A DNA stretch of 38,174 nucleotides, from assembly GCA_009782435.1 (NCBI GenBank), contig WRJA01000014.1:1-38174 (forward strand), in the 5' to 3' direction. The notes under the pieces are model-generated. The model was not told where the DNA came from. It worked only from the letters and a program-made list of their open reading frames with translations, and did not search any database. Origin of the DNA: Oscillospiraceae bacterium. GTDB taxonomy: Bacteria > Bacillota > Clostridia > Oscillospirales > Oscillospiraceae. Below are positions 32,095 through 38,174 of this stretch, piece after piece; positions within the stretch are counted from its first letter, which is position 1, and every line of letters begins with the position of its first letter. Made by a program: the position numbers and the translations under genes.

Positions 32095-33153
32095 TTGAGA
32101 AATACATTGCTTGTTTTTGCTTCCGCGTTCTTTCTTTTCACCGGCTGCAAAAGCAATTCGCCTGAGATTCCTTACGAAGATGAGACCGGCATAAAAAACG
32201 GCGCGATCAACGCGGAGCGCCGGACCGTCACAGCCGAGGAGGCCAAACGGATTACGGACGGCGGGGAACCTTATGTTTTTTTGGATGTCCGAACCGAAGA
32301 CGAATATTCGGAGCTCCGGATCGACGGAGCGGTGCTGCTCCCCCATACAAATATCGCCGCCGAGGCTTCGGAAAAACTTCCGGATAAAGAACAAATCATT
32401 CTTGTTTACTGCAAAACCGGGATAAGAAGCGCGACAGCCGCAGATGAACTTGTAAAAATGGGTTATACCCGTGTTTATGACCTCGGCGGCATCGCAGGTC
32501 TGCCGTATGATACGGCCGGCGATAAAATAACAAACAAGGAGGAACAAGTTATGGCTACCCTGTTGTATCAAGGCCACGGAAGTGTTCGAATCTCAACGGC
32601 GGAAGGAAAAGTTATATATGTCGATCCTTACGCCGGAGAAGGGTATGATATACCCGCAGACTTGATTTTGGTCACTCACGGGCATGACGACCACACTCAG
32701 CTCAGCCTCATAAAAACAAGAAACCCCGGTTGTGAGGTCATAACCGAAAAAGAAGCCATAAAAGACGGAAAACATCAAGAATTCAACTTGGGTTACGTGA
32801 CCGTTAAAGCCGTCGAAGCCGGCAATAAAAATCACGATCCCGCAATATGCGTGGGATTTATCCTCACTTTCAGCGACGGCGTCAAACTGTATCTGTCGGG
32901 CGACACTTCCGAAACCGCACAGATGAAAACCTTTGCGGACTTATGCTTTGATTATGCGTTTTTCTGCTGCGACGGCATATACAACATGAGCATCGAGGAA
33001 GCTTCCGCGTGCGCCGCTGCAGTTAAGGCACGTCACAGCATTCCTTATCACATGGCGCCCGGAAAATTGTTCGACCGCAGGTGCGCCGAGGCGTTCAAGG
33101 CGGAAGGCCGCATTATAGTTGCGGACGGCGAGGAGATAACGCTCAAGCATTGA
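32095..33153 (+). CDS. Rhodanese lipoprotein fused in frame to an MBL-fold hydrolase
   Basis: One open frame of 352 codons encodes two proteins normally separate. Residues 1-18 are a lipoprotein signal (LFTGC, Cys18). Residues about 42-140 are a rhodanese domain with active-site Cys106 (YCKTGIRS). Residues 153-352 are a UlaG-like MBL domain with THGHDDH (His195, His197, Asp199, His200) and LSGDTSE. No stop divides them. However, at 32536-32553 an AAGGAGG site and ATG precede the MBL part exactly where a stand-alone gene would start. The whole product would be exported with its MBL domain outside, and an internally started one would stay in the cytoplasm. The TTG start at 32095 has only an AAAGGA 12 bases away. 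Confidence 0.7.
   Translation: MRNTLLVFASAFFLFTGCKSNSPEIPYEDETGIKNGAINAERRTVTAEEAKRITDGGEPYVFLDVRTEDEYSELRIDGAVLLPHTNIAAEASEKLPDKEQIILVYCKTGIRSATAADELVKMGYTRVYDLGGIAGLPYDTAGDKITNKEEQVMATLLYQGHGSVRISTAEGKVIYVDPYAGEGYDIPADLILVTHGHDDHTQLSLIKTRNPGCEVITEKEAIKDGKHQEFNLGYVTVKAVEAGNKNHDPAICVGFILTFSDGVKLYLSGDTSETAQMKTFADLCFDYAFFCCDGIYNMSIEEASACAAAVKARHSIPYHMAPGKLFDRRCAEAFKAEGRIIVADGEEITLKH
32536..32553 (+). promoter_or_regulatory. Internal ribosome binding site and ATG for the MBL domain
   Basis: AAGGAGG at 32536-32542 and ATG at 32551 lie in frame inside the fused gene. It is as strong as the best sites in the window and would give a 200-residue MBL hydrolase (32551-33153). Confidence 0.65.
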
Positions 33154-33173
33154 CGAAAGGACCGCTTACAGCC

Positions 33174-34034
33174 ATGACCGATCGGTTGGTTTATAACGGG
33201 ACGAGCGATTACATCGTTTCTCCCGAACTGCGTGACAGCGTAAATATTTCCGTAACCTTAAAAAGGCCGTTGCTTATTAAAGGCGAACCGGGTACCGGAA
33301 AGACCGTTCTCGCGGAAAGCATTGCCTTATCGCTCGGCTTAAAACTAATAATATGGAATATCAAATCCACAACGAAAGCCCAAGAGGGCCTGTATGTCTA
33401 TGACACTGTCCAGCGTCTGTACGACAGCCAGTTCGGCGACCACGACGTTTCCGACATAAAACAATACATAAAACTCGGCAAACTCGGCGAAGCGTTCGCG
33501 TCGGAGGACCGGGTCGTTCTGCTGATTGACGAGATAGACAAAGCTGATTTGGAATTCCCCAATGACCTGTTATGGGAATTGGACGTTATGAATTTTTATA
33601 TCCCCGAGACCCGCGAAACCGTCACAGCCAAAAACCGGCCTATCGTCATAATCACCAGCAACGCGGAAAAAGAACTGCCGGACGCCTTTTTGCGCCGCTG
33701 CATTTTCCACTACATCGACTTTCCGGACGAAAAAATGATGGACGATATCGTGCGCGTCCATTATCCCGATACGACCGACAAGCTTTTAGCCGAGGCTCTC
33801 AAAGCTTTCTATCGGTTGCGGGCCGTTTCCGGCTTGCAGAAAAAGCCAAGTACCGGAGAACTTTTGGATTGGATCATGGCCTTGACCGAAGGAGGCGTCG
33901 ACCCCGATAAAATAGCCGAAAAAATACCTTTTCTCGGCGTCCTGCTCAAAAAAAATCAAGACTTTGATTTGATGCAAAAACGGCTGAATTCGCGCGAGAA
34001 CGATATTCTTTCCCGCACAAGGAACGCTTGGTAA
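33174..34034 (+). CDS. MoxR-type AAA+ ATPase
   Basis: A 286-residue AAA+ ATPase with Walker A GEPGTGKT (about residue 39), Walker B VVLLIDEIDKAD and sensor ITSNAEKELPDAFLRRC. The arrangement is that of MoxR ATPases, which act as chaperones for metal-centre or complex assembly with a VWA partner. That partner gene starts 2 bp after its stop. The ATG at 33174 fits the family; the frame runs further upstream through the MBL gene. Targets are unknown. Confidence 0.9.
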   Translation: MTDRLVYNGTSDYIVSPELRDSVNISVTLKRPLLIKGEPGTGKTVLAESIALSLGLKLIIWNIKSTTKAQEGLYVYDTVQRLYDSQFGDHDVSDIKQYIKLGKLGEAFASEDRVVLLIDEIDKADLEFPNDLLWELDVMNFYIPETRETVTAKNRPIVIITSNAEKELPDAFLRRCIFHYIDFPDEKMMDDIVRVHYPDTTDKLLAEALKAFYRLRAVSGLQKKPSTGELLDWIMALTEGGVDPDKIAEKIPFLGVLLKKNQDFDLMQKRLNSRENDILSRTRNAW

Positions 34035-34036
34035 AT

Positions 34037-35245
34037 ATGTTTACGTATTTCTTTTTCGCTTTGCGATCCGAGGGCATTCCGGTAACGATCTTAGAATGGT
34101 TGACTCTTATTGAAGCCCTGAACATGGGGCTTGCCGATTCAAGTCTTTCGAGATTTTATCGACTGGCCAGGTCTGTTTTGGTCAAAAGCGAGACTCATTT
34201 TGACCGATACGATCTGGCCTTTATGCGTTGTTTCGGAAACACGGAAGTACCCGATGAAATTGCGGACCGAGTGGCCGAATGGCTCAGGGATCCTCTGCCG
34301 CAATATCTGTTCACCGAAGAAGAACGTAATGAACTCATAAAAAATTTGGGCATGCCCGATTGGGAAGAACTGAAAGCCGCTTTGGAAGAGCGCCTGCGAA
34401 CTCAAGACGCGCCCCATCACGGCGGGAACCGCTGGATCGGCACGGGCGGGACCTCCCCTTTCGGGCATTCGGGATTTCATCCGGGCGGCGTTCGCATCGG
34501 CGGCGATTCATACGGGCGCTCCGCCGTTAAAGTCGCCGCCGAACGTAAATACAGAGACTATCGAAGCGATGAGATCATTGGTATCCGCCAATTTGAAACT
34601 GCTTTACGCAAGCTGCGCCGGTTTTCCACGCGCGTCGACGGGCCGAAGGATCTTCCCGACTTGGACGAGACCGTCAATGAGACCTGCCGTAACGGCGGTC
34701 TTTTGAAGATCGTGATGACAAGGCCCCGAAAAAACACCGTAAAGCTTATCGTTTTATCGGACGTCGGCGGCTCAATGCAGCCCTACGCGAAGATTTGCGG
34801 CAGACTGTTTTCAGCCGTGCATAAGGCAACACATTTCAAAGACATTCGTTTTTTCTATTTCCACAACTGCGTTTACGATTATCTGTATGACGACGCCGGC
34901 ATAAGCTCCCGCAGGGCCGTTAAGACAGATGACCTGATGAATAACTTCAATTCGGACTACAAGGTCATTCTTATCGGCGACGCTTCAATGGCGCCGAGCG
35001 AACTATTGATGCCGAACGGTATCATATATTGGGGCGAAACGAATGAGGAACCTGGCCTGTCGCGTCTCAAGCGCATTGCCGGAAAATTCCCGTACAGCGT
35101 TTGGCTCAACCCGATACCCGAAAAATACAGAGCCTCCGATTACGGCGCTAAAACGATCCGTATCATAAGCGAGGTATTTCCGATGTTTGAATTGTCGCCG
35201 GACGGACTTGACAACGCAGTTAAAAAACTGATGGTCCGCAAATAG
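34037..35245 (+). CDS. VWA-domain CoxE-like protein
   Basis: A protein of about 402 residues. The N-terminus is a helical CoxE-like region (FFFALRSEGIPVTILEWLTLIEAL). The C-terminal von Willebrand A domain has a modified MIDAS, LSDVGGSM, in which the first Ser of DxSxS is Gly, as in some CoxE relatives. It is translationally linked to the MoxR ATPase and most likely forms a complex with it. A central glycine-rich loop (GGNRWIGTGGTSPFG) separates the parts. The gene ends in a strong terminator. Confidence 0.87.
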   Translation: MFTYFFFALRSEGIPVTILEWLTLIEALNMGLADSSLSRFYRLARSVLVKSETHFDRYDLAFMRCFGNTEVPDEIADRVAEWLRDPLPQYLFTEEERNELIKNLGMPDWEELKAALEERLRTQDAPHHGGNRWIGTGGTSPFGHSGFHPGGVRIGGDSYGRSAVKVAAERKYRDYRSDEIIGIRQFETALRKLRRFSTRVDGPKDLPDLDETVNETCRNGGLLKIVMTRPRKNTVKLIVLSDVGGSMQPYAKICGRLFSAVHKATHFKDIRFFYFHNCVYDYLYDDAGISSRRAVKTDDLMNNFNSDYKVILIGDASMAPSELLMPNGIIYWGETNEEPGLSRLKRIAGKFPYSVWLNPIPEKYRASDYGAKTIRIISEVFPMFELSPDGLDNAVKKLMVRK

Positions 35246-35277
35246 ACGCGGCGGATCATCGTCATCGCCGGATTATG

Positions 35278-35307
35278 CGCGGCGGGGGTTACCCCCGCCG
35301 CGTTTTT
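35278..35307 (+). terminator. Strong intrinsic terminator after the MoxR-VWA pair
   Basis: An 11-bp GC-rich stem (35278-35288 with 35292-35302) and a 3-base loop are followed by five T. It isolates the upstream operon from the recombinase gene. A TATAAT at 35311-35316 just beyond may be the recombinase -10 box; the matching -35 is poor. Confidence 0.9.
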
Positions 35308-35349
35308 CGTTATAATGCAGATGACTAAAAAGAGAGGATGTACCCCGCC

Positions 35350-36186
35350 ATGGAAATTATTGCAGCGATCACGATCACGGAATACGAAACAGAACTAAAG
35401 CGGGAAGAGAAGAGCAGCGCTACGATAGAAAAATATCTGCGTTACGCCAAAGCGTTCCTTTTATCACTCGGCGGAGATACCTTGACAAAAGACGCGGTCA
35501 TAACATGGAAACAAGCAGTCACGGCGCGCTACACCGCCGCCGGGGCAAACGGCATGATAACCGCCGTCAACAGCTTCCTCAAATTCCTCGGAAGGACCGA
35601 TCTGCGGGTGATGCAGCTGCGGGTCCGGCGCATCTGCATCGTCAGGCCGGAGCGCGAGCTATGCCGCCGGGATCTGGAACGGCTCCTATCCGCCGCCGAA
35701 CGCAAAGGAAAAGCTTCCCTCTCTCTCGTGATGCGGACTATGTTCGCTACCGGCATAAGGGTATCGGAGCTGCGGTATATCACGGTCGAGTCGGCGCGCG
35801 CAAAAGAGGCGGAGATACGGTTGAAGGGCAAGATACGCACGATACTTTTACCCAAAAAACTCTGCGTCCGTCTTTTACGCCACGCGATGGAGGGGAAAAT
35901 CACCTCAGGAGCGATATTTTTGTCGCGCGGCGGCAAGCCGCTCGATCGCTTCTCCGTGTGGCGCGGCATGAAGCTGTTGGGCGCGGCGGCGGGGGTGGCG
36001 AAATCAAAAGTGTTTCCTCACAACCTGCGCAGGCTGTTCGCGCGGACATTTTATCATTTCACTCGGAATCTGGCGGAGCTTGCCGACGTGCTGGGCCATT
36101 CGGATATAAACACCACGCGTATTTATACCGCCGCGACCGGCGCGCAGCTTCGCCGCCGTTTGGACTCGCCGTGTTTCCTGCTGTAA
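35350..36186 (+). CDS. Tyrosine site-specific recombinase next to an invertible segment
   Basis: A 278-residue XerC/D-type recombinase with a SAM-like N-terminal core-binding domain and a complete catalytic set: Arg137 (TGIRVSELR), Lys161 (KGKIR), His224 and Arg227 (HNLRR), His250 (LGHSDINTT) and the nucleophile Tyr259 (RIYTAA). It is compact, without the arm-binding domain of phage integrases, as in phase-variation recombinases. The gene ends 12 bp before an exact 25-bp inverted repeat, so it is very likely the invertase of that segment. The start is uncertain: ATG 35338 is directly against its AGAGG, and ATG 35350 is 12 bases away; I chose the latter. Confidence 0.9.
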   Translation: MEIIAAITITEYETELKREEKSSATIEKYLRYAKAFLLSLGGDTLTKDAVITWKQAVTARYTAAGANGMITAVNSFLKFLGRTDLRVMQLRVRRICIVRPERELCRRDLERLLSAAERKGKASLSLVMRTMFATGIRVSELRYITVESARAKEAEIRLKGKIRTILLPKKLCVRLLRHAMEGKITSGAIFLSRGGKPLDRFSVWRGMKLLGAAAGVAKSKVFPHNLRRLFARTFYHFTRNLAELADVLGHSDINTTRIYTAATGAQLRRRLDSPCFLL

Positions 36187-36198
36187 ATAAGCGAAAAC

Positions 36199-36223
36199 AA
36201 CGGACTTGACAGTCCGTTGCGTT
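36199..36223 (+). repeat. Left inverted repeat of the invertible segment (IR-L)
   Basis: This 25-bp sequence is the exact reverse complement of 36433-36457. It contains 9-bp arms (CAACGGACT, counting the base at 36198, and its complement) around an asymmetric TGAC core, the layout of a tyrosine-recombinase crossover site, and then GCGTT. As RNA it forms a hairpin followed by CGTTTT, so it may also end the recombinase transcript. Confidence 0.9.
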
Positions 36224-36230
36224 TTCGGTC

Positions 36231-36259
36231 TTAAAACTCAGGTCCGGAGCGAATATAAC
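36231..36259 (+). promoter_or_regulatory. Promoter-like element inside the switch, facing csrA
   Basis: TTAAAA (36231-36236), a 17-bp spacer and TATAAC (36254-36259) match sigma-A boxes at 4/6 and 5/6. In the drawn orientation its transcript would stop at the terminator at 36374-36404. Confidence 0.4.
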
Positions 36260-36297
36260 TGCTTCCTTAATAACGCTCTGAACCGGGTCATTAATTA

Positions 36298-36324
36298 AAT
36301 ACGTTATTTTTACGCAAAACTTTA
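36298..36324 (-). promoter_or_regulatory. Possible sigma-28-like element on the minus strand of the switch
   Basis: TAAAGTTT (36317-36324, minus) equals the -35 of flagellar sigma-28 promoters. At the proper 11-bp spacing the -10 reads AACGTATT, only a partial match to GCCGATAA. It points away from csrA now and would face it after inversion, with no terminator in between. Confidence 0.3.
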
Positions 36325-36373
36325 ACCCGAAAAACAAAATATTTTTTCGGATGAGATTTTTGTGCTCTGTTTT

Positions 36374-36404
36374 GCTCCCCGTCGCGAGGCGGGGAGCTTT
36401 TTTT
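36374..36404 (+). terminator. Intrinsic terminator inside the invertible segment
   Basis: An 8-bp stem GCTCCCCG/CGGGGAGC (36374-36381 with 36390-36397) and an 8-base loop are followed by seven T. In this orientation it stops transcription before csrA. After inversion the T tract would be on the wrong side and the hairpin would no longer terminate rightward transcription. Confidence 0.9.
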
Positions 36405-36432
36405 ACAGTCGAAGGCGGAAAACACGCGCCGT

Positions 36433-36457
36433 AACGCAACGGACTGTCAAGTCCGTT
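36433..36457 (-). repeat. Right inverted repeat of the invertible segment (IR-R)
   Basis: The exact reverse complement of IR-L over 25 bp. The match stops on both sides (36432/36224 and 36458/36198 do not pair). The csrA-side flank has AGCGATAA at 36465-36472, a partial sigma-28 -10 match, with TCAAGT inside the repeat as a possible -35. Confidence 0.9.
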
Positions 36458-36498
36458 CATCTAAAGCGATAAGATAAAAACGACGGGAGGGATACCGT

Positions 36499-36696
36499 AT
36501 GTTGGTTTTAGCGGTCAAGGAGGGCGACTACCTTATGTTCGGCGACGACATAAAGGTCAAGATATTGGAGGGAGCCGGAAAATCCATAATCGGCATAGAC
36601 GCGCCGAAGAACATCCCGGTCCTGCGCAAGTCTGTTTATGAGCGAAACGAGGGCATAACGCCCGATGAAGAGATATCGTCGGTGGACGACCTTTAA
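36499..36696 (+). CDS. csrA: Carbon storage regulator CsrA
   Basis: A 65-residue RNA-binding translational repressor. It has the family N-terminus MLVLAVKEGDYLMFGDDIKV, GIDAPKNIPVLR with Arg43 at the RNA-contact position, and YERN. The acidic tail (TPDEEISSVDDL) is longer than usual. In Bacillus CsrA represses flagellin (hag) translation and is counteracted by FliW; no fliW is next to it here, and its usual upstream place is taken by the invertible segment. A GGGAGG site precedes the ATG. It shares a unit with the flagellin gene 113 bp downstream. Confidence 0.93.
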   Translation: MLVLAVKEGDYLMFGDDIKVKILEGAGKSIIGIDAPKNIPVLRKSVYERNEGITPDEEISSVDDL

Positions 36697-36708
36697 CCTG
36701 TCATTTAC

Positions 36709-36734
36709 CCCGGACCGGAGAGTGCACATCCGGG
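36709..36734 (+). promoter_or_regulatory. First GGA-loop hairpin of the flagellin leader (candidate CsrA site)
   Basis: CCCGGA (36709-36714) pairs with TCCGGG (36729-36734), leaving a 14-base loop with GGA at 36717-36719. GGA in a hairpin loop is the core of CsrA sites. The longer loop makes it the weaker of the two hairpins. Confidence 0.45.
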
Positions 36735-36762
36735 AGGGGTTTATGAGATAGAACACATAGCG

Positions 36763-36800
36763 CCGGGTTACGGACGACCCGGAAATAAAAATTCAAGGAG
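36763..36800 (+). promoter_or_regulatory. Second GGA-loop hairpin and GGA-bearing ribosome site (candidate CsrA sites)
   Basis: CCGGGT (36763-36768) pairs with ACCCGG (36777-36782), with GGA (36772-36774) in an 8-base loop. The flagellin ribosome site AAGGAG (36795-36800) holds another GGA. This two-site layout is that of the Bacillus hag leader, where CsrA blocks ribosome binding. Confidence 0.65.
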
Positions 36801-36809
36801 TGTAGAAAA

Positions 36810-38174
36810 ATGAGGATCCAAAACAACGTACCGGCGATCAACGCCCACAGAATGTACGGCATAAATCAGACCAACATCGCAAAGTCCCTCGAGAAGCTTT
36901 CTTCCGGCTACCGCATCAACCGCGCGGGCGACGACGCCGCAGGCCTCGCGATCTCCGAGAAAATGAGGGCCCAAATCCGCGGCCTCACCATGGCCAGCAA
37001 GAACAGCCTCGACGCAATCTCGATGATACAGACGGCTGAAGGCGCTCTCCAGAGCACCCACGACATCCTGCAGAGGATGCGCGAGCTCGCAGTTCAGGCA
37101 GCCTCCGATACCAATGAGCAGATTATTGACCGCGGCGCGCTGCAGCAGGAATTCGCTGCGCTTAAAGCGGAAATCGACGACACCGCCGCCAAGACCCGTT
37201 TCAATGACCAGAACCTTATCGACGGGACTTTCCAAAAAAAGACTTTCTCACTGGGCACCGCGCTGACCGACATCGGAGCCAAGGTCAACGGAGTAAGCGT
37301 TCAGGCTGCAACAGTGGCCGGCACATATGCTTTTACAGCGGCTATAGTTGCTCCGGTTTTGGCGTCAACAACGACAGGCACTGCGGCGGCTATCAGCAAC
37401 ATAGCTGACTTCAATGCAACAGGCACCGCAGCAGAGAATGTTATTGTGACGACCGCCGCCGCTTTTACGGGCATTATGACCAGCGACCATAATAATAACT
37501 CGTATACAATAAAAGTAACAGGCGTCGGAGACGCGCTGACCATCAATCTGATCGACAGCAATAACAAAGTGGTTTCGTCAATCCAGAACGAGGACGCATC
37601 TAAGTGGTCAGGTCGCGTAGAGTTGTTCTTCAAAGGTGTTGGAACTATGTCCTTCACTCTTGACACCGCGTCCTCCGTAACTGCGGACGCGACAGGTGGA
37701 GGAGCTGTAGCGACGCTTTTGGATAATAAACAACTGAAGTTTAATGCTGCTGGCGTGACCCCCGCAACGGTTGACGCACAGCAGGGGCAAATTAAACTAA
37801 CGCTCAACGGCGAATCTGTGTTTGTCGGTAAGGGCGACACAACGGCCCGCTTTAACGACTCCGGCATCACCATCTCGTTCAAGGAAATCGCCGATCTGGA
37901 CTGCGGGTACATAGCATACAATTCTGCCGGAACTGCCAGCGTGCAAGCCGGAGCACTTACCAACGCGTTTGAAGCTACCTGCAATATCATTGTAAACGGT
38001 ATGAACGGGCAGAATTTTATCGTACAGTCCGGCGCGAATCAAGGCGACGAGTTGTCAATCAATATCGACGCTATGAACACCGCGCGACTCAACATCGCGT
38101 TCTCAAAAATCTCCACTCAAAAAGACGCCTCCAAGGCCATAACCGAAGTCAATGACGCTCTGAATAAGGTATCC
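36810..38174 (+). CDS. Flagellin, cut by window end
   Basis: The ATG at 36810 with AAGGAG upstream opens 455 codons without a stop to the last base. The N-terminal D0/D1 region is classic flagellin: MRIQNNVPAINAHRMYGINQ, LSSGYRINRAGDDAAGLAIS, and MIQTAEGALQSTHDILQRMRELAVQAASDTN. After about residue 140 the sequence is a Thr/Ala/Asn-rich variable region (about 150-410). Near residue 430 it returns to the C-terminal helical pattern (SINIDAMNTARLNIAFSKIS, then KDASKAITEVNDALN). Two cysteines (residues 365 and 391) are unusual, as flagellins generally lack Cys. The last part of the gene is outside the window. Confidence 0.95.
   Translation, partial: MRIQNNVPAINAHRMYGINQTNIAKSLEKLSSGYRINRAGDDAAGLAISEKMRAQIRGLTMASKNSLDAISMIQTAEGALQSTHDILQRMRELAVQAASDTNEQIIDRGALQQEFAALKAEIDDTAAKTRFNDQNLIDGTFQKKTFSLGTALTDIGAKVNGVSVQAATVAGTYAFTAAIVAPVLASTTTGTAAAISNIADFNATGTAAENVIVTTAAAFTGIMTSDHNNNSYTIKVTGVGDALTINLIDSNNKVVSSIQNEDASKWSGRVELFFKGVGTMSFTLDTASSVTADATGGGAVATLLDNKQLKFNAAGVTPATVDAQQGQIKLTLNGESVFVGKGDTTARFNDSGITISFKEIADLDCGYIAYNSAGTASVQAGALTNAFEATCNIIVNGMNGQNFIVQSGANQGDELSINIDAMNTARLNIAFSKISTQKDASKAITEVNDALNKVS

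Larger units (their letters stand above)
36199..36457. other. Candidate invertible DNA switch upstream of csrA-flagellin
   Basis: Two exact 25-bp inverted repeats enclose 209 bp with no gene. Inside are a sigma-A-like promoter on the plus strand (36231-36259), a TAAAGTTT element on the minus strand (36317-36324), and a terminator facing right (36374-36404). A complete tyrosine recombinase lies on the left and csrA-flagellin begins 42 bp to the right. Inversion would turn the terminator and promoters relative to csrA. The size and architecture resemble known clostridial flagellar and cell-surface switches. Only one orientation is visible here, so inversion itself is inferred. Confidence 0.8.

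Noticed and set aside
36199-36457. The two repeats as ordinary terminator hairpins
   Set aside because: Each is a hairpin, but identity is exact over 25 bp including non-palindromic flanks, in inverted orientation and beside a recombinase. Not fully excluded for IR-L as a recombinase terminator.
1-38174. CRISPR arrays, complete tRNA or rRNA genes, insertion sequences
   Set aside because: No repeat-spacer pattern, no complete cloverleaf, no transposase; only the tRNA 3' remnant at 1853-1880.

Overview
The window looks like a piece of an anaerobic, motile, Gram-positive chromosome of the class Clostridia (Bacillota). This rests on a PolC-type DNA polymerase III, a sortase-type (LPxTG) surface protein, strong AGGAGG ribosome binding sites, a glycyl radical enzyme, a csrA-flagellin pair and the clostridial gene order pyrH-frr-uppS-cdsA-dxr-rseP-ispG-polC. 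I cannot name a species.

Layout. (1) 1-1880 is the end of an integrated mobile element: the C-terminus of a large serine recombinase, a DUF4143 ATPase, and an isolated tRNA 3' end (probably tRNA-Ser) that has no 5' half and marks the boundary with the chromosome. (2) 1965-6246 holds accessory genes: a DUF3052 protein, a TRAP-type solute-binding lipoprotein without its membrane subunits, DUF169 and DUF1697 proteins, a cupin remnant and a pyruvate-kinase-C-terminal-like protein. (3) 6292-10121 is a glycyl radical enzyme preceded by a PocR/AraC-type regulator; no activating enzyme is encoded in the window. (4) 10411-16464 carries an SprA-related putative metalloprotease, an MBL hydrolase, an LPPTG-anchored surface protein and a YfhO-family membrane protein. 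(5) 16490-26715 is a tight housekeeping operon on the minus strand (pyrH to polC) covering UMP kinase, ribosome recycling, undecaprenyl-PP synthesis, CDP-diglyceride synthesis, two MEP-pathway steps, site-2 protease and replication. (6) 26839-29966 is a metY-metA-DMT transporter operon that separates pyrH-frr from rpsB-tsf. (7) 30293-32063 is rpsB-tsf on the plus strand, followed by a rhodanese/MBL fusion and a MoxR ATPase plus CoxE-like VWA pair.

(8) 35350-38174 is the most interesting part. A complete tyrosine recombinase is followed 12 bp later by an exact 25-bp inverted repeat (36199-36223 and 36433-36457) enclosing 209 bp. The enclosed DNA holds a rho-independent terminator aimed at the downstream genes and candidate promoter elements on both strands. 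Directly downstream lie csrA and a flagellin gene. This has the architecture of an invertible DNA switch controlling csrA-flagellin expression (phase variation). The flagellin leader also has GGA-in-loop hairpins expected of CsrA targets, so both a DNA switch and translational repression may act on flagellin. As written, the terminator faces csrA, so the drawn orientation is probably the less expressed one; that is inference.
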